Source: Intestinibacillus sp. Marseille-P6563 (GTDB lineage: Bacteria; Bacillota; Clostridia; Oscillospirales; Butyricicoccaceae). From it: DNA of 64,000 bases. How positions within the stretch are numbered: the first letter of the stretch is position 1; each line of letters begins with the position of its first letter. The DNA lies in contig NZ_UWOD01000002.1 in NCBI RefSeq assembly GCF_900604335.1, positions 186,001 through 250,000 on the forward strand, written 5' to 3'. The position numbers were made by a program, and so were the translations under genes. Below the pieces are notes generated by a model. That model did not search any database. It saw only the letters and a list, made by a program, of their open reading frames with translations, and was not told the DNA's origin. Shown here piece by piece: positions 1 through 7,943 of this stretch.

Positions 1-1070
1 TAATGGCAGTCTTTCAAATTCGCCGGGATATCGCCGCAGTTGCCATGCCGCACGTCGGCCATAGCCGCGTCAATGCCGCGAATGGCCGAATTGGACTTGG
101 GCGCGGTCGCCATCAGGATGATCGCCTGCGCGAGCGGGATGCGCGCTTCGGGCATGCCAAGCTGGAATGCCGAATCGATGCACGCTTTCACAATGGAAGC
201 CGCCTGCGGGTAGGCCAGACCGACATCCTCGCTGGCGATGACCAACATCCGCCGGGCGGCGGAGATCATATCCCCGGCTTCGAGCAGGCGTGCCAGGTAA
301 TGCAGCGCCGCGTCCGGGTCGGAGCCGCGCACCGATTTTTGCAGGGCGGACAGGATGTCATAATGGCTGTCGCCATCGCGGTCGTAGCGCATGTTGGAAC
401 GCTGCGAAACCTCCAGCGCGTCATCTAAGGCAATCGTGCCGTTCTCTGCTGCGCTGGCGGCCAACAACTCGACTGCGTTGAGCGCTTTACGCACATCGCC
501 GCCGCACCCGGTCGAGATGGCGTCCACAACGCCCTCATCCAAGGTGACCGTCCGCCCCTCGAGGGCCAGCGAAAAGGCACGGCTGACCGCGCGGCGCATT
601 TCCTCCGGCTCCACGGGTTTGAATTCAAACACCGTACACCGGCTGAGCACCGCGTTATAGACATAAAAATACGGGTTTTCGGTCGTGGACGCGATGAGCG
701 TCATCCGGCCGTCTTCGATGAATTCCAGCAGGCTTTGCTGCTGCTTTTTGTTGAAATACTGAATCTCATCCAGGTAGACCAGCGCGCCGTTGGGCGCCAG
801 AAAGGTATCCAGTTCGTCGATGATGCGGCGGATGTCGGCAATGGCGGCTGTGGTCGCGTTCAGGCGGTACAGCTTGCGCTCGGTCTGCTTGGCGATGATG
901 GACGCCACGGTCGTCTTGCCCACGCCCGAAGGACCATAAAAAATCATATTCGGGATTTGTCCGCTTTCGACGATGCGGCGCAGCACACCGTTCGGGCGGA
1001 GCAGTTCGGTCTGTCCGACCACGTCATCCAGGGTTTGCGGACGGATTTTATCGGCTAAAGGCTGATACAT
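1..1070 (-). CDS. rarA: Replication-associated recombination protein A (RarA/MgsA), 3' end missing
   Basis: AAA+ ATPase of the RarA/MgsA/WRNIP1 family, which acts at stalled replication forks and is related to clamp-loader subunits. The frame starts MYQPLADKIRPQTLDDVVGQ, the usual family opening. Walker A (GPSGVGKTT) is at residues 46-54 and Walker B (YLDE) at about 99-102, followed by a sensor-1 motif (ASTTENP) and an arginine finger region (LSRC). About 356 residues are present against the usual 420-440, so the C-terminal oligomerisation part runs off the window start. The ATG at 1070 follows a purine-rich AAAGGGG sequence and a sigma-A promoter. It is divergent from hisC. Identification is firm. 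Confidence 0.93.
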   Translation of the reverse strand, partial: MYQPLADKIRPQTLDDVVGQTELLRPNGVLRRIVESGQIPNMIFYGPSGVGKTTVASIIAKQTERKLYRLNATTAAIADIRRIIDELDTFLAPNGALVYLDEIQYFNKKQQQSLLEFIEDGRMTLIASTTENPYFYVYNAVLSRCTVFEFKPVEPEEMRRAVSRAFSLALEGRTVTLDEGVVDAISTGCGGDVRKALNAVELLAASAAENGTIALDDALEVSQRSNMRYDRDGDSHYDILSALQKSVRGSDPDAALHYLARLLEAGDMISAARRMLVIASEDVGLAYPQAASIVKACIDSAFQLGMPEARIPLAQAIILMATAPKSNSAIRGIDAAMADVRHGNCGDIPANLKDCH

Positions 1071-1105
1071 GGGCCTTTGTCCCCTTTCCCCATCGTTTTT
1101 TCTTC

Positions 1106-1134
1106 ATTATACCAGTTCCCCCCTGGCTTGACAA
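1106..1134 (-). promoter_or_regulatory. Sigma-A promoter of rarA
   Basis: On the minus strand TTGTCA (1129-1134) and a perfect TATAAT (1106-1111) are separated by 17 bp, about 35 bp upstream of the rarA ATG. Confidence 0.75.
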
Positions 1135-1147
1135 CCGGGCAGGCCGC

Positions 1148-1176
1148 TTGACTGCGCCGCTTTATTGTGCTAAAAT
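1148..1176 (+). promoter_or_regulatory. Sigma-A promoter of hisC
   Basis: TTGACT (1148-1153), 17 bp spacer, TAAAAT (1171-1176). It lies back to back with the rarA promoter, and the hisC start is 36 bp downstream. Confidence 0.7.
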
Positions 1177-1211
1177 AATAGGGAAATTTGGTAACTGAGG
1201 TGAACCGTGTG

Positions 1212-2273
1212 ATGAACAAGCCCTGGCAGGACAAGCTGCGCCAAATCGACCCGTATGTGCCCGGCGAGCAGTCCAAAGACCCGGATATTATAAAATTAAA
1301 CGCCAACGAAAACCCCTATGCCCCCTCTCCGCGGGTGCAGGAGGTGCTGCGCACGTTTTCGGCTGAGGGGCTGCGCAAGTACCCGGATGCCAACGCCAGC
1401 CATCTCAAGCAGGTGCTGGCCACCCACTATGGGCTTGCGCCCGACCAGGTCTTTCTGGGCAATGGCTCGGACGATGTGCTGGCCCTGTGTTTCCAGGCGT
1501 TTTTCTGCTCGGACAAGCCCATCTTTTTCCCGGATTTGACCTATTCGTTCTATCCGGTCTGGTGTTCGCTGTTCCGCACCCCCTATCAGACCATCCCGCT
1601 GGACGACCAGTACCGCATCCGCCCGGCGGACTATGCCCCGCAGAACGGCGGTGTCATCCTGCCCAATCCCAATGCCCCCACCGGCATCGGCGAAGGACTG
1701 GCGTTTATCGAGCAGCTTTTGACGGTCAATCCGGACTCCATCGTCATCATCGACGAGGCTTACATCGATTTTGGCGGACAAAGTGCTGTGCCGCTGCTGA
1801 AAAAATATGAAAACCTCGTGGTCGTGCAGACCATGAGCAAATCCCGCTCGCTGGCCGGTCTGCGCGTCGGGTTTGCGCTCGCCAATCCAGCCTTAATCGC
1901 CACGCTGGAAGCGGTCAAAAATTCGTACAATTCCTATACCATGGACAGCGTGACCCTGGAAGCCGCCGCCGCGTCGGTGGAAGATGATGCCTATTTCCGC
2001 GACACGTGCGCGCAGGTCATGCGGACCCGGGAACGCGCTAGCGCCGAACTGCAGGCGCTGGGATTTTCGGTCCTGCCCAGCCTGACCAACTTCCTGCTGG
2101 CGACCCATCCGCAAAAATCTGCGCGGGAGATTTTCGAAGCGCTCAAGGCGCGCAAGATCTTTGTGCGGTACTTTAACCTTCCCCGCGTGGACAACCATTT
2201 GCGCATCACCATCGGCACGGATGCCGAAATGGATGCCCTGATGCAGGCGCTGCGGGAAATCCTTGCGGCATAA
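1212..2273 (+). CDS. hisC: Histidinol-phosphate / aromatic aminotransferase (HisC-like, PLP fold type I)
   Basis: A 353-residue class I/II aminotransferase that interconverts histidinol phosphate and imidazole-acetol phosphate; family members can also act on aromatic amino acids. Visible landmarks are the N-terminal KLNANENPY motif, NPNAPTG substrate/PLP contacts, IDEAYIDF with the PLP-pairing Asp, and the Schiff-base Lys at about residue 210 in MSKSRSLAGLR. I chose ATG 1212 because AGGTG lies 9 bp upstream; an in-frame TTG at 1188 lacks a site. No other his genes are nearby, so the physiological substrate cannot be fixed from context. Confidence 0.88.
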   Translation: MNKPWQDKLRQIDPYVPGEQSKDPDIIKLNANENPYAPSPRVQEVLRTFSAEGLRKYPDANASHLKQVLATHYGLAPDQVFLGNGSDDVLALCFQAFFCSDKPIFFPDLTYSFYPVWCSLFRTPYQTIPLDDQYRIRPADYAPQNGGVILPNPNAPTGIGEGLAFIEQLLTVNPDSIVIIDEAYIDFGGQSAVPLLKKYENLVVVQTMSKSRSLAGLRVGFALANPALIATLEAVKNSYNSYTMDSVTLEAAAASVEDDAYFRDTCAQVMRTRERASAELQALGFSVLPSLTNFLLATHPQKSAREIFEALKARKIFVRYFNLPRVDNHLRITIGTDAEMDALMQALREILAA

Positions 2274-2281
2274 CATCTCCA

Positions 2282-2316
2282 AACACGCCCAGCCGCCTTC
2301 TGGGCGTGTTTTTTTG
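2282..2316 (+). terminator. Rho-independent terminator of hisC
   Basis: An 11-bp stem (AACACGCCCAG / CTGGGCGTGTT) with a 7-nt loop is followed by a T tract. Confidence 0.85.
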
Positions 2317-2338
2317 TTTCCGAAAAGGGCAGTTTTCT

Positions 2339-2367
2339 TTGCATTTCTGACAAAATCATGGTAAAAT
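2339..2367 (+). promoter_or_regulatory. Sigma-A promoter of the AGCS symporter
   Basis: TTGCAT (2339-2344), 17 bp, TAAAAT (2362-2367), followed by a GAGAGGAG ribosome-binding site near 2382-2390. Confidence 0.65.
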
Positions 2368-2401
2368 AAACGAATGAAAAAGAGAGGAGCGAACGCCCAG
2401 C

Positions 2402-3787
2402 ATGCTGCAAACAATCGAACAGATCAACCAAGCGGTCAATGGGTTTGTATGGGGTATCCCGGCCATGATCTGCATCATCGGCGTGGGACTGCTGCTGACC
2501 TTCCGCACGCGAGGCATCCAGTTTCGGAAATTTATCTATACCTTTCAGGTGACGATCGGTCGCCTGTTCCACAAAAAAGATGCGGCCGATGGCTCGGTCA
2601 CACCCTTCCAGGCGGTCTGTACCGCGCTGGCAGCCACGGTCGGTACCGGTAATATCGCTGGTGTGGCCGGTGCGATCGCTCTGGGCGGTCCGGGCGCGGT
2701 CTTTTGGATGTGGATGAGCGCCCTGCTTGGTATGTGTACCAAGTTTTCCGAAGTGACGTTGGCCGTCCATTTCCGTGAGAAAAACAAGCACGGTGACTGG
2801 GTAGGCGGCCCGATGTACTACATCAAAAACGGTCTGGGCTCCAAATGGCGCTGGCTGGCCGTTGTATTCTCCATTCTGGGCGTGCTGACCGTGTTCGGCA
2901 CCGGCAACGCCACCCAGGTCAACACCATCACGGCAGCCATCGACTCGGCGCTGCTCAATTATGATATTTTATCGGCTCAGGTATTGCCGCAATTTAATCT
3001 GGGACTCGGTATTTTTATTGCCATTCTGGTCGGACTCGTGCTGGTCGGCGGTATCCAGCGCATTGGCCGCGTGACCGAAAAGCTGGTCCCCTTCATGGCG
3101 CTGCTGTATATCATTTTGGCATTGGGCGTCGTTGCACTGCACTGGGAACGTGTGCCGGGTGTCTTTGCGTCGATCGTTGAGGGAGCCTTCCAGCCATCGG
3201 CTGTCACCGGCGGTGCCATCGGTACCTTCTTTCTGAGCCTGAAAAGCGGCGTCGCCCGCGGTATCTTCTCCAATGAAGCCGGCCTCGGTACTGGTTCGAT
3301 CGCCCATGCGGCTGCGGATACCAGCGATGCCGTGCATCAGGGCTTCTTCGGCATCTTCGAAGTCTTTACCGATACCATTGTCATCTGTACCCTGACCGCG
3401 CTGGTCATCCTGTGTAGCGGCGTCGATTTCCCGTACACGGTCGCGGCCGGCGCAGAACTGACCATCAGCGGCTTTACCGCCACCTATGGCAGTTGGGTTT
3501 CCATCTTTACCGCGGTGGCCATGTGCTGCTTTGCCTTCTCGACCATCATCGGTTGGGGACTGTATGGCACACGCTGCATTGAATTTTTGTTTGGCCCCAA
3601 GGTCATCCGGCCCTTTATGCTGGTCTATGCTGCGGTCGCTGTTTTGGGCGCCACGGCCGATTTAGGGCTCTTGTGGAGCATCGCCGAAACCTTCAATGGT
3701 TTGATGTCCATCCCCAACTTGATTGCCCTCTTCCTGTTGTCCGGAACCGTGGCCAAACTCGTGCGGGAAAACAAACACAGCCGTTAA
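2402..3787 (+). CDS. Sodium:alanine (AGCS family) symporter
   Basis: A 461-residue polytopic membrane protein of the alanine/glycine:cation symporter family (AlsT/AgcS), importing alanine, glycine or possibly glutamine with Na+. Around eleven hydrophobic segments are visible. Family signatures include the GTGNIAGVAGAI stretch near residues 80-91, the GGPMYYI loop near 136, GTGNATQVNT, and SNEAGLGTGSIAHAAA near 290. Full length for the family. The ATG at 2402 follows AGAGAGGAG at slightly long spacing; an upstream in-frame start is not available. It is monocistronic, with its own promoter and a shared terminator. The exact substrate is not determined by sequence. Confidence 0.92.
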   Translation: MLQTIEQINQAVNGFVWGIPAMICIIGVGLLLTFRTRGIQFRKFIYTFQVTIGRLFHKKDAADGSVTPFQAVCTALAATVGTGNIAGVAGAIALGGPGAVFWMWMSALLGMCTKFSEVTLAVHFREKNKHGDWVGGPMYYIKNGLGSKWRWLAVVFSILGVLTVFGTGNATQVNTITAAIDSALLNYDILSAQVLPQFNLGLGIFIAILVGLVLVGGIQRIGRVTEKLVPFMALLYIILALGVVALHWERVPGVFASIVEGAFQPSAVTGGAIGTFFLSLKSGVARGIFSNEAGLGTGSIAHAAADTSDAVHQGFFGIFEVFTDTIVICTLTALVILCSGVDFPYTVAAGAELTISGFTATYGSWVSIFTAVAMCCFAFSTIIGWGLYGTRCIEFLFGPKVIRPFMLVYAAVAVLGATADLGLLWSIAETFNGLMSIPNLIALFLLSGTVAKLVRENKHSR

Positions 3788-3793
3788 ACATGC

Positions 3794-3828
3794 AAAGAGC
3801 AGGACACATCGTGTCCTGCTCTTTTTCT
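3794..3828. terminator. Bidirectional terminator between symporter and HD-domain gene
   Basis: A 14-bp perfect stem (AAAGAGCAGGACAC / GTGTCCTGCTCTTT) with a 3-nt loop, T-rich on the plus strand and A-rich before it, so it can serve both convergent genes. Confidence 0.85.
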
Positions 3829-3834
3829 ATATCA

Positions 3835-4500
3835 TCAGCAAACCTTGTGGCCGTTTGCGTTCATGCGGAATTTGAGCCCCAGCACTTCGGCTGCGCGCTT
3901 GCACATCAGCATGCGTCCCAGGAAAATTTCAAAATAGTCCAGAATGGAACAGATATTTTCATCCAGTTCGATATCCAGCTTGACCGTCTTTTTCTCCGGG
4001 CACACCGAAAGTTTGGACGAAACCGCCGCATAGTTGACCCGGTCGTGTTTGTCAAACCGCGCCTTGACCCGATTGCGCACGCGGTTGCGGCGCACATCGG
4101 TCTTATCCGCCAAAATAACAGCCGCCGAAACCGGGTCCACGGCAACGCCGGTCGACTCATCGTGCTGCCCGATGGCTGATACGACGAGCGCCACTTCCTG
4201 CGGGTCCATATGCAGGTCGCGCAGAATCTGAAACGCTAAAATCGCCCCGCTGTGAGGATGGTCCTCCCGATTGACACAGTTGCCAATGTCGTGCAGATAG
4301 CCTGCAATGCGCGCCAGTTCGCACAATCTCTTATCATACCCCAGGTCGCTCAGGATGCTGCCTGCCCCGATCGCAATTTTCACGGCGTGCTTGTGGGAAT
4401 GTTCGGTGTATCCCATCACGCCCAGCATGGCATTGCCCCGCTCGATAAGGGCATTGACTTCCTCGTTGTTTCGAATATCTTTATATGTAATGGTTTCCAT
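3835..4500 (-). CDS. HD-domain phosphohydrolase-like protein
   Basis: A 221-residue HD superfamily protein, predicted to be a metal-dependent phosphohydrolase on a nucleotide or phosphoester substrate that I cannot identify. Metal-binding residues are visible: histidines at 34-38, the HD pair at 70-71 in YLHDIGN, and HPHSG at 81-85. A later DKTDVRRNRV segment resembles the C-terminal half of the HD domain. The ATG at 4500 is preceded by AAAGGATG. An upstream in-frame extension overlaps the phoH coding end and is rejected. It lies 14 bp after the PIN-PhoH gene and is probably co-transcribed with it. Confidence 0.8.
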   Translation of the reverse strand: METITYKDIRNNEEVNALIERGNAMLGVMGYTEHSHKHAVKIAIGAGSILSDLGYDKRLCELARIAGYLHDIGNCVNREDHPHSGAILAFQILRDLHMDPQEVALVVSAIGQHDESTGVAVDPVSAAVILADKTDVRRNRVRNRVKARFDKHDRVNYAAVSSKLSVCPEKKTVKLDIELDENICSILDYFEIFLGRMLMCKRAAEVLGLKFRMNANGHKVC

Positions 4501-4514
4501 GTTGTTTTCATCCT

Positions 4515-5885
4515 TTATAAGCGTTGTATTGCATCCATGGCGAGCGCCGAGCGTTCGCATTCTTCGGCAGTCAAGGTGATCTGCCAGCAAAGAGGGCTCC
4601 CCTGCATCCGCGCAGCTGCATAGCTCAGACCGTTTGTGCGTTCGTCCAGATAGGGTCGGTCGATCTGCCCAGGGTCACCTAATAAAATGATTTTCGTGCC
4701 CCGTCCGGCACGGGTGATGATGCCCTTGACCTGGGCCGGTGTCATGTTCTGCGCTTCATCGATGATGAGATAAGTCTGGACGATCGAACGGCCGCGGATA
4801 AAGTTCATGGCTTCGGCCTGGATGATGCCCCGGCTGAAAATCTCCTCGATCTTGTCGCGCAGTTCGGCTTCGTCCCGATAGCGCTCGTGTTCATTGGAAT
4901 CGAGCAGCTGCTCCAGATTGTCCATCACCGGACGCAGCAGCGGCGAAATTTTTTCCTGCTCATCGCCGGGCAGAAAGCCAATGTCCAAATCAAACTGTGC
5001 ATTGGGGCGGCAAATGAGAATCCGGCGATACTCGTCCGATGGCGAGCCGATCATTTTTTCCAGGCCGACCGCCAGCGAGTAAAAGGTTTTGGCCGTGCCT
5101 GCCATGCCCCGGACGATGACCAGCGGGGCGGTGTCGGCGGGCTGGAACAGGGCTTCTTGCAGGAAATACTGTCCCGCGGAACGCGGTGTCACGCCATACG
5201 GCGAGCGTTTCATGTAGTCGAGCGCCACGACCTTATTGCCGCACACCCGGCCCAGATGGGTCTTTTTGCGCGATTGGTCGGCACGCAGCACCACAAATTG
5301 ATTTTCGGTCAGGCGCGGCGCCGAACGGTTGCCGTCCGCATCGGACAGATACAATTCGCTCAGAGCGACCCCCTTTTTGCGAAATTCCTTAAACCGCTCC
5401 TCAGCGACATAGCACTCCACCCGCCCGGTATATGCCGTGCGGTCTTCCTGCACCTGCTCGGTGGTGAAGTCTTCGGCTCGTACGCCCAAAATCTGTGCCT
5501 TGACGCGCAGCAGGATATCTTTGGTCACCAGAACAATGGGCCTTCCCTGTTCCTGTAAGCCTTTGCACACGCGCAGAATGCGGTTGTCCTTATGGTTTTC
5601 CGGCAGGCTTTCGGGCAGTTCGACCGCCACGCAGTTGGCTTCCACCCACAGCTGTCCGCCGCTGTCCAGCCGAACACCATGCAGCAGATCGCCCTGCATC
5701 CGCAGGTCTTCCAGCGTGCGGATGACCGTCCGCGCGTTGGCGCCACGCTCGCCTTCGGCACGTTTCAGCCCGTCCAGCTCTTCTAAAACAACCAGCGGCA
5801 ACACCACATCGTTTTCCTCAAAACAATGGAGTGCATACGGCGCCTGAATCAATACATTGGTATCTAAAACATAGGTCTTTGTCAT
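4515..5885 (-). CDS. PIN domain-PhoH family ATPase (PhoH2/YlaK-like)
   Basis: A 456-residue fusion of an N-terminal PIN ribonuclease domain (YVLDTNVLIQ, catalytic Asp at 8; acidic residues ELDG near 36-39) and a C-terminal PhoH ATPase domain. PhoH2 proteins of this kind are RNA helicase/nucleases. Walker B is LIIDEAQN (373-380) with a following LLGDPGQID motif. Walker A reads GMAGTAKT (260-267): the Gly before the invariant Lys is Ala. The ATG at 5885 is preceded by AGGAGG. A terminator-like hairpin lies directly upstream in the same orientation. The HD-domain gene follows after 14 bp. Confidence 0.9.
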   Translation of the reverse strand: MTKTYVLDTNVLIQAPYALHCFEENDVVLPLVVLEELDGLKRAEGERGANARTVIRTLEDLRMQGDLLHGVRLDSGGQLWVEANCVAVELPESLPENHKDNRILRVCKGLQEQGRPIVLVTKDILLRVKAQILGVRAEDFTTEQVQEDRTAYTGRVECYVAEERFKEFRKKGVALSELYLSDADGNRSAPRLTENQFVVLRADQSRKKTHLGRVCGNKVVALDYMKRSPYGVTPRSAGQYFLQEALFQPADTAPLVIVRGMAGTAKTFYSLAVGLEKMIGSPSDEYRRILICRPNAQFDLDIGFLPGDEQEKISPLLRPVMDNLEQLLDSNEHERYRDEAELRDKIEEIFSRGIIQAEAMNFIRGRSIVQTYLIIDEAQNMTPAQVKGIITRAGRGTKIILLGDPGQIDRPYLDERTNGLSYAAARMQGSPLCWQITLTAEECERSALAMDAIQRL

Positions 5886-5912
5886 ACATCTTCCTCCTGT
5901 TTCGTAAAAAAA

Positions 5913-5957
5913 CCGCACAAAACGCTTCCCGCGGCTGCGAGTGCGTTGTGCGGTTTA
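5913..5957 (-). terminator. Terminator-like hairpin in the phoH leader
   Basis: On the minus strand AAACCGCACAACGC pairs across a 17-nt loop with GCGTTTTGTGCGGTTT and continues into seven T residues, only about 20 bp before the phoH ribosome-binding site. No gene on the minus strand ends upstream of it, so it may be an attenuator rather than an ordinary end-of-operon terminator. Confidence 0.7.
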
Positions 5958-6098
5958 TCCTGATGGAGATTGGGCCGTCATAGGGAACATCCTTACTTTG
6001 TTGATTTCATATTCAGCATACCGTAAAAACCGGTCATGCTGCTATCGTGCGCCGGTGAATTTGCGGTAAAGGGTCTGTAAATCGCCGCTGCCTGATAT
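5958..6098. other. Intergenic stretch upstream of phoH
   Basis: Together with the hairpin at 5913-5957 and the promoter at 6099-6127 this makes up a 297-bp gap between genes. I see one possible leader ORF on the minus strand (5957-5992, product MFPMTAQSPSG or the internal MTAQSPSG start) and no clear sigma-A promoter for phoH. Confidence 0.4.
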
Positions 6099-6127
6099 TT
6101 GCATCGAGCGCCCAGAAATGCTATACT
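6099..6127 (+). promoter_or_regulatory. Sigma-A promoter of the DUF1624 gene
   Basis: TTGCAT (6099-6104), 17 bp, TATACT (6122-6127), 56 bp before the ATG. Confidence 0.65.
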
Positions 6128-6182
6128 AAAAATATAAATTTTTAGGGGGACGGCCATTTTCTGGCCAAAGAGGGGTTTTTGT

Positions 6183-6953
6183 ATGCCAATGACCATACAA
6201 CGTCCGCAGCATCTTGCAGCATCGAGCACATTTTCCGGGCGGCGGACACTTTTGGATATGCTGCGCGGACTTGCGCTTGTGGGGATGATTTTGTATCATT
6301 TCTGTTTTAATCTGGATTCCATCTTTCATGTTTCGCTGCCGTGGTTCCATACCTTCGGCGCTGCTGCCTGGCAATTTTGCAACAGCGCGTTATTCCTGCT
6401 GATTGCCGGGATCTGCACCCATTTGACCCGGCACATCTTCCAGCGCGCCATCCGTCTGGCGTTGGTAGCCATCGCCTTATCGCTGGTCACTTTTTTGTTT
6501 ATGCCGGAAGAATTGATCGTTTTTGGGATTCTGCACTGCATTGCGGCCTGTCTGCTGATTTATGGCGCGTTCCAGCCCTGGCTGCGCCGCGTGCCTGCCG
6601 GGCTGGGAATGTTTGTTTGCGCGCTTTTGTTTTTTGTGACCTTTCATCTGCCACATCAGTATCTGTTTTTTGAGCCTTTTTCTCTCTCGCTGCCGGCCAG
6701 CTTGTATGTGTTTTATCCGCTCTCGCTGCTCGGATTTCGGTCGGTGTCGTTTTATTCGGCCGACTATTTCCCGCTTTTCCCCTATCTGTTCCTGTTTTTG
6801 TTTGGGCATTATCTGGGGTATCTGGTTTTGAAATTGCCGCAATCGATTCAAACATTGGGCCTGCGCCCGCTCAATTTCCTCGGGCGGCACAGCTTGGTGG
6901 TCTATCTTCTGCATCAGCCGCTGCTCCTGGGCGGCATGATGTTGGTGTTTTGA
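6183..6953 (+). CDS. DUF1624 / heparan-alpha-glucosaminide N-acetyltransferase-like membrane protein
   Basis: A 256-residue integral membrane protein of the acyltransferase-like DUF1624 family. The N-terminal motif RRTLLDMLRGLALVGMILYHF matches the family opening, in which the first helix carries a conserved Arg and His. Seven or so hydrophobic segments follow, ending in GRHSLVVYLLHQPLL, the usual C-terminal signature. Family members are thought to acetylate or otherwise acylate cell-surface sugars, but substrate is unknown here. AGAGGGG lies before the ATG at 6183. Monocistronic. Confidence 0.82.
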   Translation: MPMTIQRPQHLAASSTFSGRRTLLDMLRGLALVGMILYHFCFNLDSIFHVSLPWFHTFGAAAWQFCNSALFLLIAGICTHLTRHIFQRAIRLALVAIALSLVTFLFMPEELIVFGILHCIAACLLIYGAFQPWLRRVPAGLGMFVCALLFFVTFHLPHQYLFFEPFSLSLPASLYVFYPLSLLGFRSVSFYSADYFPLFPYLFLFLFGHYLGYLVLKLPQSIQTLGLRPLNFLGRHSLVVYLLHQPLLLGGMMLVF

Positions 6954-6987
6954 TCGTTTCTGTCGAAAGGCGTAACAGAAATGACTC

Positions 6988-7016
6988 TTTACATTTCTTT
7001 TCACTCATGGTACCAT
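6988..7016 (+). promoter_or_regulatory. Sigma-A promoter of smpB (and probably ssrA)
   Basis: TTTACA (6988-6993), 17 bp, TACCAT (7011-7016), just upstream of GAAAGGAG and the smpB ATG. Confidence 0.6.
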
Positions 7017-7044
7017 AGTACTACACGCAGGAAAGGAGTCTGTC

Positions 7045-7512
7045 ATGGCAAATAAAGCAGGTACCAAACAAGTCACTGCCAACAAAAAGGCATGGCATGA
7101 CTACTTTGTCGAGGAAAAAATCGAAGCTGGCATCGAACTGGCCGGCACAGAGGTCAAATCTATCCGTTTGGGACAAGTCAATCTGAAAGATTCCTATTGT
7201 ACCTTCAAGGATGGCGAAATCTTTGTGCGCGGGATGCATATTAGCCCCTATGAAAAGGGTAATATCTTTAATAAGGACCCGATGCGGCTGCGGAAACTTC
7301 TCTTGCACAAAAAAGAAATTCTGCGGTTGTTTGGAAAAACCAAACAAGACGGTTATGCGGTCATTCCGCTGAGCGTATATTTCCGTAATTCGCATGTGAA
7401 GCTGGAACTTGGCTTATGCAAAGGTAAAAAGCTGCATGATAAGCGGGACAGTATGGCCAAGCGGGATGCTGCACGCGAGATCGACCGCGCGATGAAGTCG
7501 CGCAACCGATAA
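7045..7512 (+). CDS. smpB: SsrA-binding protein SmpB
   Basis: The 155-residue RNA-binding partner of tmRNA, which brings it to stalled ribosomes for trans-translation. Landmarks are the [28 protein letters not shown] block (residues about 13-40), the NLKDSYC beta-barrel motif, and a basic C-terminal tail ([17 protein letters not shown]) that mimics the codon-anticodon helix in the A site. Family-typical length. GAAAGGAG is 8 bp before the ATG. The tmRNA gene begins 31 bp downstream with no obvious separate promoter, so the two are probably co-transcribed. Confidence 0.97.
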   Translation: MANKAGTKQVTANKKAWHDYFVEEKIEAGIELAGTEVKSIRLGQVNLKDSYCTFKDGEIFVRGMHISPYEKGNIFNKDPMRLRKLLLHKKEILRLFGKTKQDGYAVIPLSVYFRNSHVKLELGLCKGKKLHDKRDSMAKRDAAREIDRAMKSRNR

Positions 7513-7543
7513 AAAACGAATGCAAAGAATTTGTTGTTCCTAT

Positions 7544-7897
7544 GGGGACGTACCGGCTTCGACGGGGGTGTTGAAGCAGGAATAGCGGGCGGAAGTGAGG
7601 ACGCTTCCTTAAAAGCCTCAACCTTTTATAAATTAAACAACAAAGATTATTCTTTGCAGGCTGCCTAATTAGGCTGGCCCGTCCTGCCTGAGAGGACCAC
7701 GGCTCGGGACCAGGGCGTCGATCAGTGGTGAACGTGTACGGGTTAAGAGTTGCGCCCGTCATGTAAGATGACTCTACTCAAGCAGTAAGCCTGTTTGCCG
7801 GCGTGCTGTGGAGGGAATGTAAAAGGACAAACTGCGCCCGGAGAAGTTCTTGTGGATGTGCTTTCGGACAGGGGTTCAACTCCCCTCGTCTCCACCA
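7544..7897 (+). ncRNA. ssrA: Transfer-messenger RNA (tmRNA)
   Basis: A 354-nt tmRNA. The 5' end GGGGACG pairs with 3' CGTCTCC to make a 7-bp acceptor stem (one G-U), followed by encoded ACCA. The T arm GGGGTTCAACTCCCC is at about 7871-7886. Pseudoknot 1 (GGAAG/CTTCC, 7591-7608) precedes the tag frame. Translation most plausibly resumes at GCC 7615, with U and A at -5 and -4 as in Escherichia coli, giving the 17-residue tag ASTFYKLNNKDYSLQAA and stop TAA at 7666-7668. The tag end QAA departs from the common LAA or VAA. The resume codon is inferred, the ends are firm. Confidence 0.95.
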
Positions 7898-7900
7898 AAA

Positions 7901-7943
7901 AGAGCCAGACGAACACTTGTCGTTCGTCTGGCTCTTCTTTATT
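7901..7943. terminator. Bidirectional terminator between ssrA and bioY
   Basis: A 14-bp perfect stem (AGAGCCAGACGAAC / GTTCGTCTGGCTCT) with a 7-nt loop and T-rich tracts on both exits. Confidence 0.85.
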
